From Flavisolibacter sp. (GTDB lineage: Bacteria; Bacteroidota; Bacteroidia; Chitinophagales; Chitinophagaceae), in assembly GCA_013695175.1 (NCBI GenBank), contig JACDAZ010000221.1, forward strand, positions 1 to 14,438: a stretch of 14,438 nucleotides of DNA, in the 5' to 3' direction. The position numbers were made by a program, and so were the translations under genes. The notes beneath the pieces were generated by a model that searched no databases, had not been told where the DNA came from, and saw nothing but the letters and a program-made list of their open reading frames with translations. Shown in pieces: positions 6,992-14,438 of the stretch; position 1 is the first letter of the stretch; every line of letters begins with the position of its first letter.

Positions 6992-7026
6992 TTAGTTCCA
7001 TCCTGCACAAGCAGCTTTTGACCTGC

Positions 7027-7034
7027 AAAGCTAC
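7027..7034 (-). promoter_or_regulatory. Candidate -7 element of the rimO promoter
   Basis: On the minus strand this reads TAGCTTTG, an exact match to the Bacteroidota -7 pattern TAnnTTTG, placed 35 nt before the rimO ATG. No clear TTTG is seen 19-20 nt upstream. The same 207-nt spacer (6992-7198) must also drive mrpA; on the plus strand I found only imperfect matches. A short dyad, TTGCC-ATC-GGCAA (7153-7165), sits about 34 nt before mrpA and might be an operator. Confidence 0.35.
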
Positions 7035-7198
7035 TTAAATAAAAAGCCATTGATGTTTAGGAATGCATAAAGGTGCCCGCTGAGCAGAAAAAGAAATTAA
7101 ATACTTCTATTTTAAAAAATTTGATGCGCTCTTTAATTTATAATTCACATTTTTGCCATCGGCAATGATAATTAGTTGAATAAACCAAACCTCTTTAA

Positions 7199-9511
7199 AT
7201 GATTGTTGCAGTTTTATCTGGTTTTATAGTGGCAATTCTGCTTATATTTTTTGGTAAATACTTTAGAGGTAAAGCTTCTGTCGCTTTTTCAGCCTTACCA
7301 CTTGCTTTATTTGTTTACTTTCTTTCCATGGTTCCTGTTGTATCATCAGGCAACACTTTAAGCTCCGGTTTAAGGTGGATACCATCATTAAATGTTCATC
7401 TTAATTTTTTTGCAGACGGACTTTCTCTACTTTTTGCCTTACTTATTACAGGTATTGGTTTTTTGGTTTTTTTATACGCATCAAATTATTTGAAAGGACA
7501 TATTTATATAGACCGTTTTTTTGGCTACCTGTCTATGTTTATGGGATCGATGCTGGGACTGGTACTTTCTGATAATGTCCTTACGCTTTTTATTTTTTGG
7601 GAATTAACCAGCATCAGTTCATTCTTTTTAATTGGTTTTGATAATGATAATGAAGAATCGAGAAAAAATTCATTATTGGCTTTAGCAATAACAGGTGGGG
7701 GTGGCTTTTTTTTATTGGCAGGATTTATTTTACTTGGGTATGTAGGGGGCACTTTATCTATTCAGGAAATGCTTCAGTTAAGTGAAGTAATTAAAGGGCA
7801 TCAACTTTATCCATGGATCCTTGCATTTGTTGTGGCAGGCGCTTTTACTAAATCAGCTCAATTTCCTTTTCATTTTTGGTTGCCCGGTGCTATGAAGGCT
7901 CCAACTCCTGTTTCTGCTTACCTGCATTCAGCAACCATGGTTAAAGCAGGTATCTACCTTCTTGCCCGATTTACACCTGTATTGGGTAGCCACTATTATT
8001 GGAACACCACATTGCTGATCATTGGCGCTATTACCATGTTATATGCCGCCTTTCATGCTATCATAAGAACAGATTTAAAAAGTATTCTTGCGTATTCCAC
8101 TGTTTCTGCATTAGGAATGTTGACATTTTTAATTGGACTTGGAACAAAGGAAGCACTGATAGCAGCATCAGTTTTTATTCTGGTTCATGCGCTTTATAAA
8201 GCTGCATTGTTTTTGACTGCCGGTGTTATTGATCATGAAACCGGAATAAGAGATGTGACAAAACTGGCAGGTTTACGTAAAGTACTTTTACCTGTAGCTA
8301 TAGGCGGAACACTGGCAGCTTTATCTAATGCAGGTATACCTTTTACTTTTGGTTTTTTAGGTAAGGACCTTATTTATGAAGCTACATTGGCCTTTGAAGA
8401 TTTTGGAATATGGTTTACAGCAGCTGCTGTAATTACAAACATATTTTTATTATATGCAGGTTTTATAGCGGGAATAAAACCTTTTACAGGAAAATTACCT
8501 GTTGCCTACAAAGATGTGCATTTACCTTCTGCTGCTTTATGGCTACCAGCACTTTTATTGGGAGTGGCCGGTTTGTTTTTTGGTGTATTTCCAGCAGTTA
8601 TTGATAAATCAATTATACAACCTGTTGTTTTAGCCATTCATGGTTCTGCGGTAGACATACCTTTAAAAATATGGCATGGCTTTAATAAGGTTTTACTATT
8701 AAGCATAATTACAATTACTGCCGGGTTTTTTCTGTTTTATTTCATTAACCCTTCTAACCGTTATGTAAAGTTTATCGGGAAAATAGATTTTCTTTCACCT
8801 CAGCAAATTTTAAGTAACGGTGCGTATAAAATACAACACTTTTCTACCTGGTATACAAAAACCTTACAAAATGGTTATTTACGTTTATATGTGATGGTTA
8901 TAGTTTTCTTTTTAATGGCTCTGTTAGCATATAAGCTGTTTACAGGTGTTTATATCTATATTGACAGCTCACAGTTTCATGAACTTACTTTATATGAGGT
9001 AATGGTAACAGGAATAATGTTTATTGCTATATTGATAACAGTTCTTACTTCTTCAAGATTAACAGCTGTGGCTTCCATGGGTGTAGTTGGTTATTGTCTT
9101 TGTCTTCTTTTTGTTTTTTATAGTGCGCCTGATCTTGCTATGACCCAATTTACCATTGACACCTTAACCGTTGTTTTATTTGTATTGGTTCTTTTTAAGT
9201 TACCTCCTTTTATAAGTTTTGCTAATACAGCCGTTAAAATACGCGACGCAGTTATTGCTTTATCATTTGGTTCTCTCATATCTATTATTGCCCTTGAAGT
9301 ATTAAATGAAACTGTAGAAAAGGAAACAAGTATATTTTATGGAGAAAATTCTTATGCTCTTGCTAAAGGAAAAAATATTGTAAATGTAATTCTGGTGGAT
9401 TTTAGAGGAATGGATACACTGGTAGAAATTATTGTTTTAACTATTGCAGCTATTGGTGTGTTTAGTTTGCTTAAGTTTAAAATATCAGCTAACGAAAATG
9501 ATCATGTATGA
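7199..9511 (+). CDS. mrpA: Mrp cation/proton antiporter subunit A (NuoL-like, with MbhD/MbhE-type C-terminus)
   Basis: This is the largest Mrp subunit: 770 residues, about 20 membrane segments, in the inner membrane. The N-terminal ~500 residues are a proton-antiporter domain homologous to NuoL. Its ion-pathway residues are Glu135 (FWELTS), Lys218 ([19 protein letters not shown]), His243 and Lys249 ([14 protein letters not shown]), Lys294 ([11 protein letters not shown]), His330 and Lys334 ([11 protein letters not shown]) and Lys389. The C-terminal ~180 residues hold the MbhD-like segment ([15 protein letters not shown], then [14 protein letters not shown]) and an MbhE-like helix pair ([13 protein letters not shown] and beyond), the normal architecture of full-length MrpA. 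It heads the operon and overlaps mrpB by 4 nt (ATGA). The complex exchanges cytoplasmic Na+ (or other monovalent cations) for protons to support pH and sodium homeostasis. The ATG has no Shine-Dalgarno. Confidence 0.95.
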   Translation: MIVAVLSGFIVAILLIFFGKYFRGKASVAFSALPLALFVYFLSMVPVVSSGNTLSSGLRWIPSLNVHLNFFADGLSLLFALLITGIGFLVFLYASNYLKGHIYIDRFFGYLSMFMGSMLGLVLSDNVLTLFIFWELTSISSFFLIGFDNDNEESRKNSLLALAITGGGGFFLLAGFILLGYVGGTLSIQEMLQLSEVIKGHQLYPWILAFVVAGAFTKSAQFPFHFWLPGAMKAPTPVSAYLHSATMVKAGIYLLARFTPVLGSHYYWNTTLLIIGAITMLYAAFHAIIRTDLKSILAYSTVSALGMLTFLIGLGTKEALIAASVFILVHALYKAALFLTAGVIDHETGIRDVTKLAGLRKVLLPVAIGGTLAALSNAGIPFTFGFLGKDLIYEATLAFEDFGIWFTAAAVITNIFLLYAGFIAGIKPFTGKLPVAYKDVHLPSAALWLPALLLGVAGLFFGVFPAVIDKSIIQPVVLAIHGSAVDIPLKIWHGFNKVLLLSIITITAGFFLFYFINPSNRYVKFIGKIDFLSPQQILSNGAYKIQHFSTWYTKTLQNGYLRLYVMVIVFFLMALLAYKLFTGVYIYIDSSQFHELTLYEVMVTGIMFIAILITVLTSSRLTAVASMGVVGYCLCLLFVFYSAPDLAMTQFTIDTLTVVLFVLVLFKLPPFISFANTAVKIRDAVIALSFGSLISIIALEVLNETVEKETSIFYGENSYALAKGKNIVNVILVDFRGMDTLVEIIVLTIAAIGVFSLLKFKISANENDHV

Positions 9512-9924
9512 GAACAATTATTTTAAAAACAGCTTCTAATTATTTGCTTCCACTGCTTTTGCTTTTTTCTGTTTTTATACTTTTACGTGGTCACTATCAA
9601 CCAGGTGGTGGTTTTGTGGGAGGTTTAGTTGCTTCTATTGCTTTTGTATTACACGCTTTTGCCAATGGATTGAAAAGTACGCAGGAATTTTTGCGTTATC
9701 ATCCGGGTATAGCTATTCCTATTGGATTGACAATTTCATTATTAAGTGGCGTGTTGCCGCTACTGTCAGGATTACCTTTTATGAAAGGAAGCTGGTTTAA
9801 AGATCCTGTACCTGTAATTGGTATGGTTGGATCTCCTTTATTTTTTGATATAGGTGTTTTCTTTGTTGTAATAGGAGTAACGTTAACAATATTGTTTACC
9901 ATTTCAGAAACTGCACAGGAGTAA
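9508..9924 (+). CDS. mrpB: Mrp antiporter subunit B
   Basis: This 138-residue membrane protein has four hydrophobic segments. The family signature [14 protein letters not shown] (27-40) follows the first segment, and the later segments include [18 protein letters not shown] and a C-terminal [17 protein letters not shown]. This is the usual length and layout of MrpB/MnhB. It is a structural part of the Mrp complex beside the MbhE-like end of MrpA. The start overlaps the mrpA stop by 4 nt and the stop overlaps the mrpC start by 1 nt, indicating translational coupling. Confidence 0.95.
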   Translation: MRTIILKTASNYLLPLLLLFSVFILLRGHYQPGGGFVGGLVASIAFVLHAFANGLKSTQEFLRYHPGIAIPIGLTISLLSGVLPLLSGLPFMKGSWFKDPVPVIGMVGSPLFFDIGVFFVVIGVTLTILFTISETAQE

Positions 9925-10277
9925 TGGAGCTGATACTTGCAATATTAATTGGTCTGTTATATTCAGCAGGCATCTATATGATGCTGAGGCGTAGTATGGT
10001 AAAATTGCTCATAGGCCTTATTTTGTTAGGCAATGGTGCAAATATGCTTATTTTTTTATTGGGAAGAATTACAAAAGGGAAGCCTCCTGTTATTCCTGAA
10101 GACTCTGCTTTTTTTACTGAAATATATGCTGATCCTATACCCCAGGCACTAATATTAACTGCTATAGTTATCAGCTTTGGCTTACAGGCTTTTGCCATTA
10201 CATTATTAAAACAGGTTTATAAGGTAATTGATTCAGACGACTTAGATGATCTTAATACAACTGATGATGATATATGA
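9924..10277 (+). CDS. mrpC: Mrp antiporter subunit C (NuoK-like)
   Basis: This 117-residue NuoK homologue has three membrane segments (about 2-20, 25-47 and 75-97). Conserved stretches are LLGNGANMLIF (34-44) and ADPIPQALILTAIVI (69-83), both diagnostic for MrpC/MnhC. The cytoplasmic end is unusually acidic, IDSDDLDDLNTTDDDI (102-117). The ATG shares its A with the mrpB stop (TAATG), and the end overlaps mrpD by 4 nt. With MrpA and MrpD it forms the complex-I-like membrane core. Confidence 0.95.
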   Translation: MELILAILIGLLYSAGIYMMLRRSMVKLLIGLILLGNGANMLIFLLGRITKGKPPVIPEDSAFFTEIYADPIPQALILTAIVISFGLQAFAITLLKQVYKVIDSDDLDDLNTTDDDI

Positions 10278-11782
10278 CAGATAATACTATTATACTTCCT
10301 GTAATCATGCATATGCTAATTGCAGTTGTATTGATTTTTTTATGGAACCTGCCCCGTGTACAAAAATTTGTAAGTGTGGCCGGAAGTATTTTGGTGCTTT
10401 TGGTTAGCATTTTAATGTTTTATAGAACATGGACCACAGGCATATTAACTACACAAGCTGGAAACTGGCAGGCACCTTTTGGAATTACATTTGTATCAGA
10501 TGTTTTCAGCAGTATGCTGGTTTTACTGGCAAGTATTGCAGGTGTAGCAGTTTCTATTTTTTCTATTGTCGGAATCAGAAAAGAAAGATTGCGATACGGT
10601 TATTTTCCTATCCTGCATTTTCTTTTAATGGGATTGAATGGTGCATTTTTAACAGGTGATATATTTAACCTGTATGTATGGTTTGAGATCATCATTATTG
10701 CATCTTTTGTATTAATGACACTTGGTGGAAGAAAACCACAAATAGGTGGAGGAATAAAGTATGTAACTATAAACTTATTTGCATCAATTATTTTTCTTAC
10801 TGCTATTGGAATTTTGTACGGACTTACCGGAAGTTTAAATATTGCTGATCTTTCTTTAAAAATAGCAGATGTAGAAAACCGTGGTTTGGTTAATGTAACA
10901 GCAATGTTGTTTTTTGCAAGTTTTGGAATAAAATCAGCCATATTCCCATTATATTTTTGGTTACCTGCTTCTTACCATACTCCACCATCTGCCATAGCAG
11001 CTATTTTTGCAGGTCTGCTTACAAAGGTTGGTATTTATGCGATGCTCCGTGTTTTTACTTTAATTTTTGTACCTGATGATTTCACCCGAAATATTATTAT
11101 TATTATTGCTACAGCTACTCTTTTAACAGGAGCATTTGGGGCTCTTATAAAAAAAGATTTGCGTCAGATTTTTTCTTATCTCATCATCAGCCATATTGGT
11201 TATTTGATAGCAGGTATAGGTATGTTTACCGAAGTTGCCTTAACCGGATTGATGTTTTACCTGTTTCATGACATCATGGTGAAAACCAATTTATTTTTAA
11301 TTAGTGGTGTAATAGTTAAAATACGTGGAACTGTAAAGTTGAGAGAACTGGGAGGCTTATATGACGAATATCCAAAGCTATCGTTATTGATTGCCATTGT
11401 ATTTTTTTCGCTGGTGGGTGTACCGCCGTTATCTGGTTTTTGGCCCAAAATATCTTTGTTATATGCTGCTTTTGAAACCGGTTCCTGGATATTAATTTTT
11501 GCCATTATCATATCTTCTTTTTTTACTTTGTATATTATTGCAAGAATATGGGCAGAGGTATTTTGGAAACCTGCCCCTGCATTAGACCATTTACCAGAAG
11601 ATAGATTCAGTAGAATGAGATTTTTTGATAAAACAACAATGATCTTACCACTGATAATTTTAGCTTTAGTATCTGTATATATGGGTATTGCTGCAGAAAA
11701 CATTATGCTTATCTCCAAACATATTGCTGTTGAAATGATAGATACATCACCTTATATACAAGCGGTGTTAGGAACAAATTAA
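10274..11782 (+). CDS. mrpD: Mrp antiporter subunit D (NuoM/NuoN-like)
   Basis: This 502-residue antiporter-type subunit has about 14 membrane helices. Residues expected in the proton path are present: Glu138 (YVWFEII), Lys220 (FGIKSAIFPLYFWLPASY), Lys251 (LTKVGIYAMLR), His332 and Lys337 (FHDIMVKTNLF) and Lys392 (SGFWPKISLL). The first two match Glu137 and Lys219 shown to be essential in Bacillus MrpD. The SYHTPPSAIAAIFAGLL stretch is typical of MrpD rather than NuoN. It starts inside the mrpC stop (ATGA) and is followed by mrpE after 9 nt, the only gap in the operon. An in-frame run of five ATT codons (11093-11107) encodes Ile274-278 in a helix. Confidence 0.95.
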   Translation: MTDNTIILPVIMHMLIAVVLIFLWNLPRVQKFVSVAGSILVLLVSILMFYRTWTTGILTTQAGNWQAPFGITFVSDVFSSMLVLLASIAGVAVSIFSIVGIRKERLRYGYFPILHFLLMGLNGAFLTGDIFNLYVWFEIIIIASFVLMTLGGRKPQIGGGIKYVTINLFASIIFLTAIGILYGLTGSLNIADLSLKIADVENRGLVNVTAMLFFASFGIKSAIFPLYFWLPASYHTPPSAIAAIFAGLLTKVGIYAMLRVFTLIFVPDDFTRNIIIIIATATLLTGAFGALIKKDLRQIFSYLIISHIGYLIAGIGMFTEVALTGLMFYLFHDIMVKTNLFLISGVIVKIRGTVKLRELGGLYDEYPKLSLLIAIVFFSLVGVPPLSGFWPKISLLYAAFETGSWILIFAIIISSFFTLYIIARIWAEVFWKPAPALDHLPEDRFSRMRFFDKTTMILPLIILALVSVYMGIAAENIMLISKHIAVEMIDTSPYIQAVLGTN

Positions 11783-11791
11783 AATAAAAAA

Positions 11792-12268
11792 ATGACCAAG
11801 CGACTTTTAATGAACCTGCTTTTAACGGTGATCTGGATGGCCTTAACCGGTAGGTTTGAATTACTTAATTTTTTATTTGGTTTCGTTTTGAGTTTTTTTA
11901 TATTATGGCTGATGTCGAGAAGTTCGGAGGACACAAAATACTTTGAACGTCTGCCCAAAATAATCAGCTTTATATTTTACTTTTTCAAAGAATTAATAAA
12001 AGCCAACATGCAGGTTGCGCATGATGTAATTACTCCTAAATTTTTTATGAAACCAGGTATTATAAAATATCCTTTAGATGCTAAAACAGACATGGAAATA
12101 ACTTTACTGGCTAATTTAATTTCATTAACACCAGGTACATTAAGTCTTGACGTTTCTGATGATAAAAAAGTTCTTTATTTACATGCCATGTATATATATG
12201 ACAAAGAAGAATTTATTGAAAGTATAAAAGATGGTCTTGAGAAAAAATTATTATCGCTGTTAAGATGA
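11792..12268 (+). CDS. mrpE: Mrp antiporter subunit E
   Basis: This 158-residue protein is hydrophobic in the N-terminal half (segments about 7-18, 24-41 and 56-67), followed by a soluble domain. The family motif [14 protein letters not shown] (109-122) and HAMYIYD (131-137) identify MrpE/MnhE. It is required for assembly or stability of the Mrp complex in studied species. The stop overlaps the mrpF start by 4 nt (ATGA). An A-rich spacer rather than a Shine-Dalgarno precedes its ATG. Confidence 0.93.
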   Translation: MTKRLLMNLLLTVIWMALTGRFELLNFLFGFVLSFFILWLMSRSSEDTKYFERLPKIISFIFYFFKELIKANMQVAHDVITPKFFMKPGIIKYPLDAKTDMEITLLANLISLTPGTLSLDVSDDKKVLYLHAMYIYDKEEFIESIKDGLEKKLLSLLR

Positions 12269-12540
12269 ACCTGTATAATTTTCTATATTTTTTTGTATTA
12301 CCGATTCTAAGCTTATCGGTAATGTTGGTATTTGTAAGATTTATAAAAGGACCAAGCATTGTAGACAGGGTTATAGCACTTGATCTTTTAATTACTATTG
12401 GTATAGCTATTATTGCTGTTTATAGTATCATAACCAATCAGTCAACATTTTTAGATATTGCAATGATATTGGCACTGATAGCATTTTTAGGTACAGTTGC
12501 TTTTTCATATTACCTTGAAAAAAGAGAGAAAAATGGCTGA
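12265..12540 (+). CDS. mrpF: Mrp antiporter subunit F
   Basis: This 91-residue protein has three membrane helices (about 5-26, 37-57 and 62-83). The conserved KGPSIVDRVIALD (28-40), with Asp34, Arg35 and Asp40, is the MrpF/MnhF signature, and LDIAMILALIAFLGTVAF (63-80) completes the family pattern. Length is normal. Its 3' end overlaps mrpG by 8 nt. Confidence 0.93.
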   Translation: MNLYNFLYFFVLPILSLSVMLVFVRFIKGPSIVDRVIALDLLITIGIAIIAVYSIITNQSTFLDIAMILALIAFLGTVAFSYYLEKREKNG

Positions 12541-12940
12541 ATGGAGTATTATAATATTAAGTGCTTTTGGTGCCGTATTTATTTTACTGGCTGCTATTGG
12601 TATTGTAAGGATGCCTGATTTTTATTTGAGGCTTTCGGCTACCACTAAAGCAGCGACATTAGGAATAGGATTGATTTTAGTTAGTTCAGCCGTTTATTTC
12701 CAGGAATTATCAGTAACCTCGCGGGTATTTGCCATTATATGTTTCTTAATACTTACTGCACCAGTAGCTGCTCATATGATAGGCAGGGCATCTTATTTTA
12801 TAGGTACAGAATTATGGAAAAAATCAGTGATAGATGAACTGGAAGGTAAATATGAAAAAGACACTCATATATTAAGAAGCAAAGATCATAAAGATCCTTC
12901 TAAAGTAATTGCAGATGATAAAATTCCGGATGAGGAATAA
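12533..12940 (+). CDS. mrpG: Mrp antiporter subunit G
   Basis: I start at the ATG at 12533 (MAEWSIIILS, 135 residues), 8 nt inside mrpF. An upstream ATG at 12497 would add 12 charged residues read from within mrpF and is unlikely. Three membrane helices (about 4-24, 39-55 and 63-82) carry GIVRMPDFYLRLSATTKAAT (23-42) and ILTAPVAAHMIGRASY (73-88), both diagnostic for MrpG/MnhG. A hydrophilic tail of about 45 residues (91-135) follows. This is the last gene of the operon. Its TAA is directly followed by the ftsY stop on the other strand, so no terminator fits between the coding regions. Confidence 0.93.
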   Translation: MAEWSIIILSAFGAVFILLAAIGIVRMPDFYLRLSATTKAATLGIGLILVSSAVYFQELSVTSRVFAIICFLILTAPVAAHMIGRASYFIGTELWKKSVIDELEGKYEKDTHILRSKDHKDPSKVIADDKIPDEE

Positions 12941-13903
12941 TTATCTTTCCAGATTAAATAAACTATCAACAAATTCATGTTTGTCAAATATTAAAAGATC
13001 TTCCATTTTTTCACCTACACCAATAAACTTTACCGGTATTTTAAATTGATTGGCTATGGCTAGCACCACACCACCTTTAGCAGTACCATCTAATTTAGTG
13101 ATGGCTAAAGCTGTTACATCTGTTGTTGCTGTAAAATGTTTTGCCTGCTCCAGTGCATTTTGTCCTGTAGAACCATCCAATACCAACAACACTTCATGAG
13201 GCGCCTGAGGAATAAATTTTTGAACACTTCTTTTTATTTTACTCAACTCCTCCATTAAATGGGCTTTATTATGAAGCCTTCCGGCAGTATCTATAAGCAC
13301 AACATCGGTACCGCGTGATACTGCACTTTGTACAGTGTCAAAAGCAACAGCTGCGGGATCGGAGCCCATAGCCTGTTTTACAATAGGCACTCCTGTTCTA
13401 TCGGACCAAATTGTTAATTGATCAACAGCAGCAGCACGAAAAGTATCGGCAGCACCCAGCAAAACCGATTTTCCTGCTTTTTTAAAATTATAAGCCAGCT
13501 TACCAATTGTTGTTGTTTTTCCTACTCCGTTTACACCAACTACCAATATTACATAGGGTTTGGTAGGCAGGTCGGTGTGGAAATCATAAGAATTAGCCGA
13601 AGGTGCATCTACTAATATGGCTTCAATTTCTTGTTGAAGAATAGAATTTAGCTCTTTTGTATCGAGATATTTATCCCTCGCAACCCGATCTTCAATTCTT
13701 TTTATAATAGCTACTGTGGTTTCTATACCTACATCAGCTGTTACAAGAGCTTCTTCCAGTTCGTCAAGCACTTCTTCGTCTACAGTACTTTTGCCGGCAA
13801 TGGCTTTTGATACTTTTGAAAAGAAGTTTTCTTTGGTTTTCTGAAGTCCTTCGTCCAGGCTTTCCTTTTCTTTTTTACCGAACATTTTATCAAAAAATCC
13901 CAT
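12941..13903 (-). CDS. ftsY: Signal recognition particle receptor FtsY
   Basis: This 320-residue SRP-family GTPase docks SRP-ribosome complexes at the inner membrane for co-translational insertion, which membrane proteins such as the Mrp subunits need. A short charged N-terminal region (MGFFDKMFGKKEKES) is followed by the N helical domain (about 25-100) and the G domain. Motifs are G1 GVNGVGKTT (123-131), DTFRAAA (153-159), G3 DTAGR (205-209), G4 TKLDG (269-273) and the closing GVGE (295-298). The acidic A domain of enterobacterial FtsY is absent, as is usual in Bacteroidota. AAAGGA seven nt before the ATG is a partial Shine-Dalgarno. An intrinsic terminator upstream (14103-14136) separates it from DUF4295, so it should have its own promoter in 13904-14100. 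Confidence 0.96.
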   Translation of the reverse strand: MGFFDKMFGKKEKESLDEGLQKTKENFFSKVSKAIAGKSTVDEEVLDELEEALVTADVGIETTVAIIKRIEDRVARDKYLDTKELNSILQQEIEAILVDAPSANSYDFHTDLPTKPYVILVVGVNGVGKTTTIGKLAYNFKKAGKSVLLGAADTFRAAAVDQLTIWSDRTGVPIVKQAMGSDPAAVAFDTVQSAVSRGTDVVLIDTAGRLHNKAHLMEELSKIKRSVQKFIPQAPHEVLLVLDGSTGQNALEQAKHFTATTDVTALAITKLDGTAKGGVVLAIANQFKIPVKFIGVGEKMEDLLIFDKHEFVDSLFNLER

Positions 13904-13983
13904 ATTTAAATCCTTTTAACGCACCCGGTTTTAAGATGCACTTTTCTATTTGTTGATTATTGTTATAACGCTGAAGAGTGCGA

Positions 13984-14000
13984 TCCCGCTTTTAGCGGGA
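13984..14000. repeat. GC-rich palindrome (REP-like)
   Basis: TCCCGCTTTTAGCGGGA is a perfect 7-bp stem with a 3-nt TTT loop, strikingly GC-rich against its AT-rich surroundings. It lies 81 nt upstream of the ftsY ATG. The same kind of short TCCCGCT/AGCGGGA palindrome is familiar between genes in Bacteroidota genomes. Only one copy is in the window, so its repetitive nature cannot be shown here. If transcribed, it would form a stable hairpin in the ftsY leader. It is not followed by a T-run on the plus strand, nor on the minus strand. Confidence 0.6.
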
Positions 14001-14102
14001 CAGGCTGCAACAGAAGTTATATAGATATACAACTGCCGGTAACAAAAATCAGTAGGTTAAAATTAAAGCTTGCAAGATAAGAACAGGATTAGTACCGATG
14101 TA

Positions 14103-14136
14103 TAAAACAAAAGCTGTTCCTGGTATGGAACAGCTT
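14103..14136 (-). terminator. Rho-independent terminator after the rpmG-DUF4295 unit
   Basis: Read on the minus strand, AAGCTGTTCC (14136-14127), loop ATACCA, then GGAACAGCTT (14120-14111) form a perfect 10-bp stem followed by TTGTTTT. It begins 25 nt after the DUF4295 stop. This is a textbook intrinsic terminator and should end the ribosomal-protein transcript before ftsY. Confidence 0.85.
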
Positions 14137-14160
14137 AAGGAAAATTTACTAACCCTACAT

Positions 14161-14334
14161 TTATTTCTGTGATAAGAAATCCTTCACCTTGTCTTTGTGT
14201 ACAATAGCTTCTTTAAAGGTATAAGCACCTGTTTTTGGGCTACGTACAGCCTTAATTACTTTAGACCAGTTTTTTGCTTCCTGAGCTGATTTTTGATCTT
14301 TTGTTTTAATGGCGGTTTTTGCTGCTTTTGCCAT
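14161..14334 (-). CDS. DUF4295 family small basic protein, possibly ribosome-associated
   Basis: This 57-residue, very basic protein begins MAKAAKTAIKTKDQKS and carries the family core KVIKAVRSPKTGAYTFKE (25-42), ending VKDFLSQK. I recognise it as DUF4295, a family confined to Bacteroidota and normally encoded between rpmG and ftsY, exactly as here. Its size, charge and position after rpmG suggest a phylum-specific ribosomal or ribosome-associated protein; this is an inference and was not checked. The ATG at 14334 has no Shine-Dalgarno. It is followed by an intrinsic terminator. Confidence 0.9.
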   Translation of the reverse strand: MAKAAKTAIKTKDQKSAQEAKNWSKVIKAVRSPKTGAYTFKEAIVHKDKVKDFLSQK

Positions 14335-14417
14335 GGTATGATAAGTTTATTAATTTATAGTTTACTCGTTACTGGTGTGGCTAATTGACTAATAAACCAA
14401 TTAAACCACTCAACTTT

Positions 14418-14438
14418 TTATTTTATTTCTTTATGAAC
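14418..14438 (-). CDS. rpmG: Large-subunit ribosomal protein bL33, C-terminal end only
   Basis: The window edge contains six codons reading VHKEIK followed by TAA on the minus strand. This matches the usual C-terminus of Bacteroidota bL33 (VTVHKEIK). The call rests on this short tail plus the conserved order rpmG - DUF4295 - ftsY. The next gene starts 83 nt downstream, with no terminator in between, so the two are probably co-transcribed. Confidence 0.75.
   Translation of the reverse strand, partial: VHKEIK

Noticed and set aside
11093..11107. ATT x5 microsatellite in mrpD as a phase-variation site
   Set aside because: It is a triplet repeat in frame, so slippage would only add or remove isoleucine in a helix and not switch the gene off.
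11266..11718. A 150-codon minus-strand open frame inside mrpD
   Set aside because: mrpD is unmistakable here, and the opposite frame shows no recognisable motif.
12497..12532. Upstream ATG for mrpG
   Set aside because: It lies deep in mrpF and would put a charged stretch before the first membrane helix; the ATG at 12533 fits the family.
1..14438. Signs of a CRISPR array, transposon, integrase site or phage genes
   Set aside because: I saw no regularly spaced repeats, no transposase or integrase motif, and no direct repeats flanking the Mrp operon.

Overview
The window looks like a chromosomal segment from an AT-rich member of the Bacteroidota, most likely a Chitinophagales/Sphingobacteriales-type organism. 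Three things point that way. The right edge carries the Bacteroidota-typical order rpmG - DUF4295 - ftsY, with rimO further along on the same strand. Most start codons lack a Shine-Dalgarno sequence. A few promoter-like sequences resemble the Bacteroidota TTTG / TAnnTTTG pattern. Taxonomy is inferred from gene content only. No mobile element, CRISPR array, tRNA or rRNA was seen.

Left region (1-3562, minus strand): a tightly packed operon reading from a DHDPS-family lyase, to an alpha-ketoglutarate-semialdehyde-type aldehyde dehydrogenase, to a secreted DUF885 protein cut by the window edge. The first two genes fit the last two steps of trans-4-hydroxyproline catabolism: deamination of 1-pyrroline-4-hydroxy-2-carboxylate, then oxidation of 2-oxoglutarate semialdehyde to 2-oxoglutarate. 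A sugar-acid route with the same end product cannot be excluded. The third gene may supply peptide-derived substrate.

Middle (3563-5680, plus strand): a divergent intergenic region, then five small genes. These are a 67-residue unknown, a 72-residue strongly hydrophilic unknown, a small TPR protein with a lysine-rich tail, an 82-residue unknown preceded by a full consensus Shine-Dalgarno (unusual for this phylum), and a single-domain CheY/Rcp1-like response regulator. The regulator overlaps the 3' end of rimO by 6 bp.

Right (5675-14438): rimO (minus) and ftsY (minus) flank a complete seven-gene Mrp cation/proton antiporter operon, mrpABCDEFG (plus, 7199-12940). Its genes are joined by short overlaps apart from a 9-nt gap before mrpE. 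The mrpG and ftsY stop codons touch with no base between them. Upstream of ftsY lie a short GC-rich palindrome, an intrinsic terminator, the DUF4295 gene and the last codons of rpmG.

I did not find a convincingly new system. The most notable points are the Shine-Dalgarno-led small gene beside a response regulator, the Mrp operon sitting between ftsY and rimO, and the DUF885 gene translationally coupled to an apparent hydroxyproline pathway.
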